Below, in pieces: positions 1 through 15,918 of a stretch of 64,000 bases of DNA (its first letter is position 1; every line of letters begins with the position of its first letter). The notes under the pieces are model-generated. The model saw nothing but the letters and a program-made list of their open reading frames with translations. It did no database searches and was not told where the DNA came from. The position numbers and the translations under genes are program-made. The stretch lies in contig JAURVB010014578.1 of the NCBI GenBank assembly GCA_033002965.1, forward strand, positions 32,640 to 96,639, given 5' to 3'. Source of the DNA: Piper betle (lineage: Eukaryota; Streptophyta; Magnoliopsida; Piperales; Piperaceae).

Positions 1-1501
1 CATCTCCGTTAGATTGTTAGACGGAGGATTTGACGGCACAAATTTCCTACTAGAACTCTTCCCTGCCCTTTTGTTTATGGATATCTTAATCTGTTTATGG
101 ATATCTTAACATCGACTACATATCATTAATCTGAAATTATAGCTGCCATTGTTTTTTGATCAAAAAATGGCTAACACGAAATTAATAGTTTTTTAGCCAA
201 TGATTATTTAATTCTTTCCGCGGGCGCTAAAATGCTAATTATACAATTATCTAGATACAAAAAATTAATTTATGATTGGATTAATTTGGAAGATTATACA
301 CGATAATATACTGTAAGCATCGTGATAATTAAGGGCTGATTGCAATAAACTAGTAAAAATAAAAAAATATGTCGTTAATTATTTAGGTTTCGAATAGTTG
401 TACATGAAATACAATATTAATGTTGAAACCTTCAACTATTTGTATATAATTTCATTATGTTTCAATATTAATAGCAAATATGTCCATTCATCATCTCTAA
501 AAATCTTATTATATAGGAAATGTTCTATATATATTATATATATAGTCAATAATATATTAACTAACATAGCATACCTTCTTTGAACGGTCGTTAAATAATA
601 TACCTTCCTTTGAATATCGGCTAAATAACATACCTTCTTTACATATTAGCTAAACCAATAATAAATATATGATTAAATCCAAAGTACCAAAATCTGTTAA
701 AGGTCACAGGGATAAAACTGTACCAAACAAACAGATTAGTTGACGGCTTTTCCATCCCTAATAAACGAAGCAAATGCAGTGCACCATCTTACTAAGCAAA
801 CCAAAAATGACCAAAGATTTGAATCCCTCACACCTCTTTCTCACGTCAGCATCTTCTCTCTCCCAATTTATTTCGGCTTGTCAGGCCTGGCGGTCGCTGC
901 GTCTGGTGCAGGCTCAAAGCCTTTCTCTATCTTAGAACACTCAAATCAAACTTGTGTTCTATTCATGTATACAGGCTGCACACTATATATACATATATAT
1001 GTGTGTGTATATATTTTCATTGAGTATCCCTCCAATATTCTCTCTCTATTCCAGTTCTACCCATTTCAGAGAATAGAAGGATCGTCCATGCAGATGCCAT
1101 GTTGATGAATTTCTACTCCAAGGTTCTATGTTTCTTCTTTTTTACGTGTGTATCTTTGCTAGTGTTATATCATGTGCTCCATGTATATAGATGTGCAAGG
1201 AAGAAGAACAAGAACTTGAATAGGTTTTAATACTTCGAAGGAATAAATGTTGTTGGTTTAGCAACTCGTGACAGAGTATGCAGATGAATATTTGCATCGA
1301 TGAATCAACATGGAAAGGCTAAGAATATTGGATTGATTTGCATCGATCAATCTGCAAACAAACTGTATGTTTTGCTCAATCTTTTCAGGACTTTTCTTGA
1401 TTGCTCCATCTACAAATTAAATCACTAAGGCGACATAGTTGCTTACTCTGGGAGAAGGAGAAGTGAAATTCTGTTTTGAAGTGAATTAAAACCTGTAGAA
1501 G
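1..1501. other. AT-rich region and leader upstream of the PILS gene
   Basis: No coding region is recognisable. The first 700 bases are very AT-rich with short low-complexity runs. A TATA-like stretch (ctatatatacatatatat) lies near 980-1000, followed by CT-rich sequence and then the PILS start at 1502, so the promoter and a leader, probably with a leader intron between about 1120 and 1490, are likely here. The open frames at 398-583 and 740-1105 have no family resemblance and biased composition, so I do not call them genes. Confidence 0.5.
565..655. repeat. Three-copy tandem repeat of about 31 bp
   Basis: Three diverged copies share the core 'atacctt(c)ctttgaa.atcggctaaata'. They sit upstream of the PILS TATA-like element. 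No function is apparent. Confidence 0.6.
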
Positions 1502-3963
1502 ATGGGGTTCTGGACACTATTGGAGGTGGCTTCAATGCCGGTGTTGCAGGTGCTTCTCATTAGCATTTTCGGGGTCGTCTTGGCCTCCGAATACTTCAAC
1601 ATTCTCCATGCCAATGCTCGGAAATACATGAACAAGGTCTGTCACTTTTTGCTCAAAAATAACCACTCTGCTACATGCATAAAAATAATTTACATAGGAC
1701 AAAGTCATCTACCAACCACCATTTATTATAAAAAGCCGGTCATCCGTAAATACGATTGAATAAATAATTTAGTTGGTTTTTCTCTCCAATTCTAATTGGA
1801 GAAACTTTTGAGCAGGTGGTGTTTGTTGCCTTCACGCCCTGCCTTATGTTTGCTAGTCTTTCCAAGACTGTCACTTTACAAGAAATCGTTTCATGGTGAG
1901 CTTCTCATTGTATAGTTCACACATTCTCAAGTGAGGAGCAGATTTCATTTACCATGAACCTTGCAGGTGGTACATGCCAGTCAACGTTGGGCTCACGTTT
2001 GCCTTTGGAGGAATACTTGGCTGGATAGTAGTGAAGATACTCAGGCCTGAAAAACACCTAGAAGGTTTAGTCATTGCCACTTGCTCTGCAGGTAAATTAC
2101 TAATATAATTCATCTGTTTGAATCATATATGCATACATTATATATTTGACACATGATAGCATGAAACAAAAGATTTGTCAACAACAAATGTGTATTAACA
2201 AGTACGAATTTTAACAGGAAACCTTGGCAACATGATGTTAATTTTAATACCAGCCACCTGTGATGAAAAAGGCAGTCCATTTGGCGAATCCGCCTCTTGC
2301 ACAGTCCGTGGAATGGCCTATGCTTCGTTTTCTATGGCGGTAGAGTGATTTGATCATGTTTTTAAATATTACTTCATTTAAGTTCCCTGTTAGGTTTTGT
2401 ATCATCAATTTAAATTGGCTCACAATAGTAGGATAGGAAGTAAATAATGATGATATTTATTCAGGTTTGTATGACCTACATTTTGTCTTAATGGCAGATT
2501 GGAGCATTTTACATTTGGACTTACACTTACCACCTCATTAAAAATGCTGGTGAAATCTATCATCAGAAGCAATTGACCATAGAGGAGCCAATAAAGGTGC
2601 CAAATAGTGAGGTGGAGTCTGGTTTGGAGGACCAGCTGCTAAGGACAGAGTCTGTTGAAGATGGACAAGATCATGTGGCTATAACTTTGCCCACCTCCAC
2701 CAATATTATTGATCAACATTATGCGAACCAAGAGGTAGAATGCCTCAAAGTTTCTATTTTGAAGATTCTTATGCTTGATACAAGCAATGGCACTTCTTAA
2801 TCCATGAATGTTGTTCAGATTGATGTGCACTTGGAAGTTAAGAAGGTGGGGATTTGGCTGAAGTTAAAAGGTGTTCTTCACCAGGTTGTTCATGAACTCT
2901 TGGCACCACCAACCATTGCTGCGGTAAGTTCGTTAGTTTTCATATGATATCCTGTAATTTTTTTCCCATTAGGACAGTCCTAAAGTGGTTTGATTATTTT
3001 AAACTGGTTATAGATTTGGGGTTTCATCTTTGGCTCAATTCCCTGGCTCAAATCCCTGCTTATTGGGTCAAATGCTCCTCTTAGGGTGGTACAAGATTCT
3101 ATAAAGCTATTGGGGTAAGCACAAAATGGTCTCTTCATCCGAGTTTGTGCAAATCAATACAATGAGCTAAAAACCAATTATAAAATCTCTTCATGAACAC
3201 AGGGACGGTACCATTCCCTGTATCACTCTCATATTGGGAGGAAATCTTACTCAAGGTGACATACAATATGTGAAAATGTTACAAACATTGAAGTTTTTTT
3301 TTAATGTTTTTGTATGCTAAATATAGATACTTTGTGTTTGACACAGGATTGAGATCTGGTAAACTAAAGCCAGTGGTGATCATTTCTGTTATTCTCGTGC
3401 GCTACGTTCTACTTCCCCCGATTGGTGTGGCCGTAGTTAAATTGGCGGCTTATCTAGGGTTCCTCCCACAAGATCCGTTGTATCATTTTGTGTTGATGAT
3501 TCAGTTCACTCTTCCACCAGCCATGAATATTGGTATGCATTCTCGAACTATAGCATCTTCTTTGTCATCCTTGTCTTCTCATATTTACAAATGCTAATAA
3601 AAGTAATTCCATGTGCAATCTTACACTAGGTATCCTTCATGTAAATTGTTAGTTGTACTTGTTTACCTGCTTCAGCCATAAAGTTCAACATAGTATTTCG
3701 TCTTAGTGATTGAAGAAAATTTCAGAGATTGTGAATAATTGTCTGTCTAAACACGTGAGAATGTCATATTATCAAGTATCTTATGCTTTTTTTTGGCTTA
3801 GAAGCGAAAGTAACCAATATCTTGCAATCATTTTACAGGAACTATGGCCGAACTGTTTGATGTTGGTCAAGATGATTGCTCGGTTCTTTTCTTGTGGACA
3901 TACTTGGTTGCTGCTTTTGCTCTCACCATCTGGTCCACCTTCTACATGTATGTTCTCTCTTGA
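1502..3963 (+). CDS. PILS: PIN-LIKES (PILS) auxin carrier family protein, 10 exons
   Basis: This is an auxin-transport facilitator of the PILS family, expected in the ER membrane, where PILS proteins control auxin compartmentation and signalling. Exons: 1502-1636, 1816-1895, 1967-2091, 2218-2339, 2498-2734, 2819-2923, 3014-3114, 3203-3255, 3347-3532, 3839-3963. All introns are GT-AG and phases agree, giving 422 residues, normal for the family. The N terminus MGFWTLLEVASMPVLQVLL matches the PILS3/5/7 clade. Other family blocks are MNKVVFVAFTPCLMFASL, ATCSAGNLGNMM, CDEKGSPFG, LLGDGTIPCITLILGGNL and FTLPPAMNIGTM. Hydrophobic helices flank a variable hydrophilic loop of about 80 residues (exons 5-6). 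The first ATG after the leader gives the conserved N terminus. The gene converges on the GLR gene and appears intact. Confidence 0.95.
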
Positions 3964-4417
3964 AAATAAAGATCAAGCCTTCTTGCGTCATCAACGATTT
4001 TGGGCAGATAGAGAATGTTAGCAGATTTGTCCAATTTATCTACTCTTAACACAAAAAAGAATCAATGGGGATGGAACAATACAATGAATAGTGATATCAA
4101 TTTTTTAAAAAATTTTCAATTAATTTTCTACTTATATTTGCCTTCCTGCAAATTCAAATGTTCCTCTCCAGCCCAATTAAATATGGTGGTATGGGATAAA
4201 ATTTTTGCACTTTTTATGCTTTCCAATGTTATCTACTTTTTATGGCATTACAAGAGGACAACTAAGATTTTGATAAAGCTTTATGTCTATTCAGTCAATC
4301 AATTTGAATATCGTCTGGAATCAATATTGGAAGCATGACGAGCTTAACTCGAACAAGGTGTCAACAATGGTGATAGACAGATATGGTGAACTATTGCAAT
4401 TGATATTAATTAAAATT
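3964..4417. other. Short spacer between convergent PILS and GLR genes
   Basis: This stretch of 454 bases should hold the 3' UTRs of both convergent genes. It is AT-rich, and I see no coding signal or repeat in it. The frame at 4015-4338 is low-complexity and unrecognised. Confidence 0.6.
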
Positions 4418-8299
<3,882 letters not shown>

Positions 8300-8520
8300 C
8301 TCTGCAATCAAAGTGAAAAGAAAAGAAAAGCAAAATGAACCACAACAACATAAAGTGGGGATTTTTGGGTTCCTTATCATATGAACAAAGATTAGAACAT
8401 CAAGCTATTTTACACAGAGAGACAAACTCAGTAAGAATGGCTCTAGACAATAGGAATGCATGCAATTTATCTGCTAAAAAAATATTTAATGCGAAAAAAG
8501 GATGGCCTTATATGCATATT

Positions 8521-8830
8521 TCAAGCTGCAAGTAATCCCAAATAGAAAACCAGAAACGCTACAAACAGAACAAGATCCATTTCTGCCACCAAACTGACGA
8601 TTACTGTTTCTCATTGATTAAATGAACATCGAACCAAATACCCAAGAATAGCCCACACTGAGAAAGCCACTGAAAAAAGCATCCAATCTAAGAAAAGCTT
8701 TTGATGTAGATAAATTGAAAATCAATTTTTGCATCATGCTTCCACTAGGAAAAGAAAGTGAGCCCTACAACGACATAAAGTTGTAACTTTTGGGATCCTC
8801 ATCATCCAAACAAATGGTTCTCAAAACAGC
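8521..8830 (-). pseudogene. Decayed duplicate of GLR exon 1 and its upstream region
   Basis: On the minus strand from 8580, an ATG opens a 19-residue frame MDLVLFVAFLVFYLGLLAA followed by TGA. It aligns with the start of the real GLR signal peptide (MKLFLFVASLAFCFGLISA). The sequence farther upstream (about 8750-8830, 'acgacataaagttgtaacttttgggatcctcatcat') resembles that upstream of the true start (8340-8395, 'acaacataaagtggggatttttgggttccttatcat'). This looks like a local tandem duplication of promoter plus signal-peptide exon that has since decayed. It could still act as leader sequence of the GLR transcript. Confidence 0.7.
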
Positions 8831-10740
8831 TATAACTAGTAAGAACCTGCATGTGCTTAACTCAGTCAAACCATGCATGTAATTTGTTTATTTAGCTAAA
8901 ACCATAAGAGAAAAGATGCAAACTTTCACTAGCTCCATGATTTAAATGAGAGAACTGGCGCTACTTCTGGTAGAACTTACTACTGTTGAGTGTGGGAAGG
9001 ATCATAAGTACCAGATAAAGATGCTGCATATGATGTTAGCAAACAGGCTCTAGACTTCATAAAAGGAAAATCTGCCATGAATGGTTGATGTTCTTTACCT
9101 GGTTGATTGAGGTGGAAAAAGCTGTCACAGCTGCTCCCAAGTATAAGAGATAACTCCTACTGCCGCAGCCATCCATGTCAACGACAGCAAAAACATGTGC
9201 AAATTCCTTTTAAAAAAATGTGAAAATTTGCTGACACTAGCACGAGGGTTCTACATGATGATGCCCATAATTTGGCTGTGTGATTAACCTATTACCCATA
9301 AAAAATCCTTATTCTCGGCCTTAAACTCATGAAAGTATCAGATGAATTCTAACGGAATTCACTGTTTACTTCATTCATTGGGATATGTCTTTTATATGCT
9401 AAATAGTCACACGTCACACTTTGTGACTATTTTAAGAAGTGTAAACAAAGGGGCCATTGAATTTTCAACTCAATCCTATTACCCGTACCATTATATGCAT
9501 GTCTTTTAATATTATAGTCATATATCATCACAAATGAATACAAGAACAAAGATTTACCAAACCTTGGAATTGTCATCCCGTCAAGAAGGCTGTCTTCCAA
9601 TCAGCAGGGTGCCCAATGGTAGAATTTCCAAATTTCCACTTCCATAGTCACAAAGTGACTGCTTACTTTTTTCTTCTCCATTTTTTTCATTTTTTGTAAA
9701 AGCCAATGAATGAATTCTCTAGGATCACATGTACGCATCAATATCAACTGTTCATACCTGCTTAAATTTGAATCTATCTTGCTGAAAATAAGATAACTTT
9801 ATGTCCTCCCATTTTGTAGCATGCTCAAGCTTCGAGTACTGAAGTATTAGAGTGAACCCCTATTGTAGAAAAGGGTCGAGCATTATCAAAGTATCACATA
9901 TTTGGCATGCAACCAAGTAAAATAGTAAGCTTGTTTGTACCGTAAATGGCTCCATAGGTTGCCATGCATGCAAATGTTGATTGTGATGAATGGGGTTCCA
10001 AGATACACCATAAACATCTCTTGGGTCCTAGGCAAATTGAAAGAAGATGCTGAAACACGTCGAAAGTCATTCTATTATATTATGCGTGTGGTAGAGAGAG
10101 TTTGAAAAGCAATAAGCAGTGATTCCACATTCTTGCTGAAATTAATTTGACCATGCAGGGAGAGGACAAAGGAGGAAGATGGAAAGAAACTCCATTGAAT
10201 ATATGCACGAGAAAAACAAGAAGACATCGGTCTAATAGTGTCTAGTGGCCTTCACTTGTTAAATTAAAGATGTTATAAAGGACTTCCTATCTCTCTCAGA
10301 ATTGTCCAGAGGCCTGCAAAAAAAAAAAAAATGGTGGAAAATATAATTCCTTAGCTGGAAAATTGGTGGCAAAATTCCCAGTTGGTTTAATATGTTATAT
10401 TATTTAATTATTTATAGACATTAATAACACAAAATCTAATGAAAGCATATGTAAACGATGAAACGTAAAGAAAAAGATATTAAATAAAGGGAACAAGAGG
10501 GCCAAATAAAAAAATTATTTATTGAACAATTAAAGAAATCATTAAGATGGCAAATACCAACTTTTACTTAAGAAAAAAATTAAAAAAATGAATTTATTCA
10601 AAAAAAAAAGAAGAGAGATATTTGTCAAGCAACCATTTCATATTTTCATGTAAAATTTTTTGTACTGACAAAAAAAACCAATGTCAGGTAAAATATTTTT
10701 GCATTAATAAAAAAAATAAGATAAGGATAAATTGGTCAAT
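8600..10740. other. Intergenic region between GLR and PP2C
   Basis: No gene is recognisable in this 2.1-kb AT-rich stretch. It should contain GLR promoter sequence. It holds a short hairpin at 9401-9432 and homopolymer A runs near 10320 and 10600. Confidence 0.5.
9401..9432. repeat. Perfect 11-bp inverted repeat (hairpin)
   Basis: The arms aaatagtcaca and tgtgactattt flank a 10-base loop. A related short palindrome (agtcacaaagtgact) lies about 225 bases downstream near 9645-9660. They may be remnants of a small transposon or binding sites; nothing decides this. Confidence 0.5.
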
Positions 10741-10870
10741 TCCCTCCTCAAACAACAACCAACCGAGGGCACACTCGACCAATTAAATATCGCCACGTCA
10801 TACGTCGTCGTCCATGGTCGAAGCCTTCTTTACCAAAAAAAGGTTTGGAGAGAACTTTTCCAACGCGAAC
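10741..10870 (+). promoter_or_regulatory. Probable PP2C promoter with ACGT-core elements
   Basis: A GC-richer island follows the AT-rich spacer. It contains 'gccacgtcatacgtcg', an ACGT/TGACG-type core typical of plant bZIP sites, about 1.4 kb before the PP2C start codon. The sequence then becomes T/G-rich, as expected of a leader with an intron. No TATA box is clear. Confidence 0.45.
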
Positions 10871-12181
10871 AAAGATCGCATTTTTAGGTGACTTTTCTTT
10901 CCCGAATTCTCTTTTTGTTTGTCGGATCGGTTGTTGTTGTTGAGGGATGCGAATCCTGTATTTTGGTTGTTTTTGGGGAAATTTGGGTAGGATTTGGGGC
11001 TGGAAGTTGTTGGATATGTCTGAGGTAGTATTTTTGGTTTCTTTGTGGAGGAAATTGGTGATTTTTTGGATCTTTTGTTGCTAATTATGAGTGGGATTTT
11101 TTGTATTTTTGGCTATTTTTGATTTTTTTGTTATTTTTTAAGCTGGAAGTGAATGCATTTGCTTGAAGATAATATTTTGATGCTTTTTGTGTTTTCCAGG
11201 TGATTTTGATGAATTTGTTGTTGAAATTGGGCTCTGATTGAGCTCGTGTTGATAGCCGACATTAGGGGTAGGAGTTGAATGGTCGAATTTGGCTACGTTT
11301 GTGTGTGAATTGTTGAGTTCTGATGTGAAAGATGGCGACTTTGCGTGGTTTTTGAGGTGGGGGAGATCAATTTGAGGTGAACTTTGTGTAATCTTTGTTT
11401 TTTTGAAGTGATGACATCTGGTTGATGGTGATTGAATTTGATCCTTGAATTTGGCTCAGTTTGGGTATGAATTGTTGAAATTTGATGTAGAAAATGATTT
11501 TTTGGGCCGATTTTTGAGGTGAAGGTGTTGAATTATTTAGGTGAATTTGGTGAGTCTGTTTGAAGTGGAGGGCCGAATTGGGATCCGTTTGATTGTTACC
11601 ATTGAGTGAGAGAGTTAGATTGTTGAATTTGGCGCAAAGTTCGAGTTGTATTGTTGAGGTTTCATACGAAAGATGGCAATTTTGGGAATTTGAGGTGAAC
11701 TTGGAGTGGTTCAATTGAGGATTGACATTTGGTGGAGGAGTTGGACTGTTCTAGGTGAAGTTTGTTACAAGTCACTTGAGAGCATTGATATTTAGGAAGC
11801 CGTGGTGGGTGGCTTGAAGAGACTTGAGACTTGAGAGCATTGATATTTAGGAGAGCATTTATTACCATTGTTGCGTTGAGTTAAATGAGGAGGCATTAAA
11901 GGTGGTTTTCAGTTAGGCCTTGCTAGTAATTGGTGTCTGGGTTGGATCAAGTTGACTGCAAAGGGGTTATTGAATTTACTTTAAACGTCAAATCATCATC
12001 GTGATCATATAGATCTTATTGCCCCCATACTTTTGTATCGTAGATCCTTCCAACTCTTAATTTAACATCTTTTTATCTTTCAAACTGCCGAAGATTGGTT
12101 ATCTTTCATTGAGACCTGGATCATTGTGCAAGTGCATTCGATTCAAGAAAGAAGTGGTGGGTTTATGATTTCGGAGGGAAA
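10871..12181 (+). other. Probable 5' leader and leader intron of PP2C
   Basis: The strand is T- and G-rich, with repeated 'gaatttggtg.g.tttgaggtgaa' motifs and a duplicated segment 'cttgagagcattgatatttagga' (about 11776 and 11829). Possible acceptors include tgttttccag near 11200. Frames here are low-complexity. I infer an untranslated leader with one long intron because no coding match appears before 12182. Confidence 0.45.
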
Positions 12182-14792
12182 ATGCCTGCCGGGACAGACT
12201 TCTCTCCGCCCTTCCAAGTGTTGGAAGGCCCATACAAGGACAACGGGTCTTCATTGAATGAAGAAAAAGCAGAAACTTTGCAGAGGCTCAAGCAGATGAA
12301 TGTTGGAAAGCCACCACGGCATCTTTCAGTAATGAGGAACTGCATCAGTACAACTCGGCTGGGTTCTGAATCAGAGGTAGTGTCAAGTCCGTCTATGGTT
12401 TTATGTTTCTTTTATCATTTCCTTTTGGCAGCTTGCTATGTTATATATTTGTGTGAGATTGGATGGAGAAACTAACTGTGGGCTTGTCTCCTACTATGTT
12501 TCAGGACATTGATGCCGGCTATATTGGGTTAAGGTCACCTTCAGATGCGCAATTGAACTTTTTGCCTATATTCCGTTCTGGGAGTTGCTCAGAGATGGGG
12601 CCTAAACGGTATATGGAAGATGAGCATATTTGTATTGATAATCTCATGGATCATCTTGGAGACAATTCAAGATTTCCATCACCAGGAGCCTTCTATGGGG
12701 TATCGATTTATAATTTTCAATGAAAGTGCAAATGTTTTTATTTTAGCTGTCTTTATTTAAGTTCAAAAAATTGGTATTTGCTTGGTGGATTCCATTATAT
12801 AATTGCTCTTTGCATGTATGACCTCATCATTGGAATTGTGCATGGATTTTGTTGCTCTCAATATTGAGAGATGAATCTTCCAAGTACATAAGTAGATGAA
12901 TATTTGCTACTTTAGGTTGTGAAAATTTTATTGTGTTTTATTTGATCAGGTATTTGATGGTCATGGCGGCGTGGATGCAGCATTATTTATCCGAAAGAAC
13001 ATTCTCAAATTTATCATTGAAGATACTCATTTTCCTACTTCCATAGAGGAGGCAATGAAAGTGCATTTGTTAAAGCAGACCATGCTTTTGCTGATGCTCG
13101 TTCCCTTGACAACTCATCTGGAACAACTGCTCTTACTGCTTTAATTTTAGGAAGGTAAAATTTATGCTGGTTAGCTTTAGTTTTTATACCGAGATTTTTG
13201 AAAAAGAAAAAGAAATTGTGGTTTATGACTTTCAAACATGACTAATGTGGAGGCAGAAACAAGAGGAATTTATATAGAGAACAGAAAATTTTTTCTTTCT
13301 GCATCTCTCCTTTCATGTTTCGACTAATTAAGGCTGATTACTGAAGGATCTATGAACTCTTGTCATGAAAACAATTTGTCTGTTTTCCTTCCTTCTTAAG
13401 GAAATTAGCATTATAGCTACTCAACTTGTTGAACAAGTATTACAAATTCAACGATTTGTTCCTATTGTAAATTTTAGATGGTTTACCAACTTTCCTAAAT
13501 GCTCAAAGCTACTAAGAAGGGGAACTTGTTAACCTATTTCAACAATTCCTTGCACGTGCATGCAGGTTGACGGCTTAAAATCTGGTCAATTATGATGCAG
13601 CTGATCCATTGGGGAAACAAACATGATTGGGCAAACATTATATTGGGTATTACACCACTAGCTGGATTTGATCCTTGCCGTCTGACTCTGATATCATGTA
13701 GATTTTAAATGGTTAACTGTTTAATCTTTACTTGGTGTTAGTGCCAAAGATCATGGATTTCAATCCTGCGAGACCCAGATTATAAGGGGAATGTTTGCCT
13801 CTTTTGTGTCCACCTGTAAAGCCCCCCAAAAATACTTCACATGCTGTTTTCTTGTTGAGAATAGTGTAACAAATATCCATTATGGATGTGGAACTATTGT
13901 CAACATTTCTCCCTTGTAGCATGAGCTATTAGGGAAAGTAGTATTACGCCGGTCTCCAAAAACTAACATGTGGAGTAGGGAATCATAACATTTTTTCAGA
14001 TTTTCTTTTGGGCAATAAAACATGTCGTGAACGAAAAAATTTTGTTTGATGAGCCACGATTGTTCTTTATTTCTTACTTCTGTATGTTTGAATGTTAGTT
14101 TTTATTATTGTATTATATTGATGCTTAAAGTAAGATGTAAAAACAAAGAATTATATCTAAGTCAGCGTTGATGAAACAAAGTAGTTGACTATTTAATTAA
14201 TCTGTTTGTAACTAATCCTTCTCTGGAATGCAGTACGTTGCTTGTAGCAAATGCTGGAGACTGCCGTGCTGTAATGGGGAAGCGAGGCAAAGCAATTGAA
14301 ATGTCTCGTGACCATAAGCCTAATTGCAGCTCGGAGAAGCTAAGAATAGAAAAGTTGGGTGGAGTTGTCTATGATGGCTACTTGAATGGCCAGTTATCAG
14401 TAGCTCGGGCCATTGGAGATTGGCACATGAAAGGTCCTAAAGGTGTCGCTTGCCCTTTAAGTGCAGAACCTGAGTTGGAGGAGGCCATCCTTACCGAGGA
14501 GGATGAGTTCCTGGTGTTAGGCTGTGATGGTTTGTGGGATGTCATGAGTAGTCAGTGTGCAGTGACCATAGCAAGGAAGGAGCTCATCCTTCACAATGAT
14601 CCGCAGAGATGCTGTCAAGTATTGGTAAGGGAGGCTCTCAAAAGGAACACTTGTGACAATCTGACTGTTGTTGTAGTATGTTTCTCACCTGACCCACCTC
14701 CACGAATCGAAATTCCCAAATCCCGAGTTAGAAGAAGCATTTCATCTGAAGGATTGAACTTTTTGCAGGGAGTTCTGGACAGCAATTGTTGA
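12182..14792 (+). CDS. Protein phosphatase 2C family protein, with a -1 frameshift in exon 3
   Basis: This is a Mg2+/Mn2+-dependent serine/threonine phosphatase resembling the Arabidopsis PP2C group of about 380 residues with a C-terminal RRSIS motif. Exons: 12182-12376, 12505-12699, 12950-13154, 14234-14792. Motifs in order: [17 protein letters not shown], metal-binding VFDGHGG, then [60 protein letters not shown] and [11 protein letters not shown]. Exon 3 is one base short: near 13057-13061 (atgaaagtgc) the frame slips just before a block that in another frame reads [20 protein letters not shown]. Exon phases fit only if one base is missing. No intron can bridge it, so either the gene is a recent pseudogene or the base was lost in assembly. 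Without the slip the protein would be about 384 residues. Confidence 0.88.
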
Positions 14793-15918
14793 GCAGGATC
14801 TGCTTCTTCAGGTTGTGTACAAAATTATTTCGTTCCTGTTGTCAGTGGTTGCATTTTTGGTGGTTCTTGACGTCAGAAAAATAAATTATTAGGTGATTAT
14901 TCTTTGGGGTTACCTAGGGTTTGTCGTGAGCTACTGTCATTAGAGCTAGTTATTTGATTTAGATAATTACTAATTATTTTAATTGAGCTCAATGAATAAC
15001 AATTTTCAGATACATGGGTTTATTCATATAGTATTTTTTTAAAATTGAAACTTGTTTGTTGAGCATTTGATTGTGTTGAATTATTGTTGGAGATATATTC
15101 AATGGGAGATATATTCAGATGAACCAGCTGTAAGAGTTGAATTTTGAAAATAGAATTTATGCTGTTTTTAATTTTATTTGTCCTTCGATTACCATTAAGA
15201 TCCAAATTCTACCATGGTCATGGCAATCCATACCCACGTTTTGATGATATAGCATTTGAGCTGAAAAAAGGCAGATCAAAAAATATCAAAAGGAGCATGG
15301 ATAACGGCTGAATGAAAGTATATTCTTCACCAGTGACCAATTTCAAGTGCTCCATATATACACTGCACTAGTCATTGATTTCGTCAAAGGTGAGTGGTTA
15401 ACGCCTTGAGCAAACTTCAATAAATGCAATTTCAGAAAAGCCATTCAAGACTGGATGCTAGATTTTCAATCTGCATCAGTTGCGGAAACAAGAATAATAC
15501 TCTGCAAATTGTGCCATACTAGACGTAATAACACGACCATTTTGCTCATTGTTCATTCTTTCAATTGACATAGAAAGTGTAAATTAGAGCAAGCTGAGAA
15601 CACTTGCGATAGTACATTTCAATGTGCCTGTCAGACTGCCATAAAAGTGGATTATGCAAGAGAAACCAAAAAAGGAGGGAGTTTTCCAATTACCAATCAA
15701 AAATTTTGATAGCGCATGATTAATTTTTCATCGCGCAACCAAATGAAAACCCCCGATAACAACAACATTTTGAAGCTTTTGCTGCAGTGACAGAGCTCGT
15801 CGTCCAAGCTGTAATGAGTGAACAACAAAGAATACCATCAGACGCTTTTTGAATCCTCTAGAGATGAATAAAACTTCCACAAGTCTACAAAATTTGGCAT
15901 TGGAAGATTAATCGATAA
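14793..15918. other. Spacer between convergent PP2C and canopy-like genes
   Basis: It contains the PP2C 3' UTR (to about 15200) and the 3' end of the minus-strand gene. No other gene is recognised. A minus-strand continuation near 15830-15720 could be an alternative last exon of the canopy-like gene (acceptor ttacag), but it matches nothing I know. Confidence 0.5.

Noticed and set aside
740..1105. 121-residue open frame upstream of PILS
   Set aside because: It is not recognised, overlaps a TA/GT microsatellite and the probable promoter, and has no gene-like features.
8300..8380. GLR start at the upstream in-frame ATG (8380)
   Set aside because: A strong acceptor (gattgcag) lies just before the ATG at 8299, and the shorter start gives a clean signal peptide.
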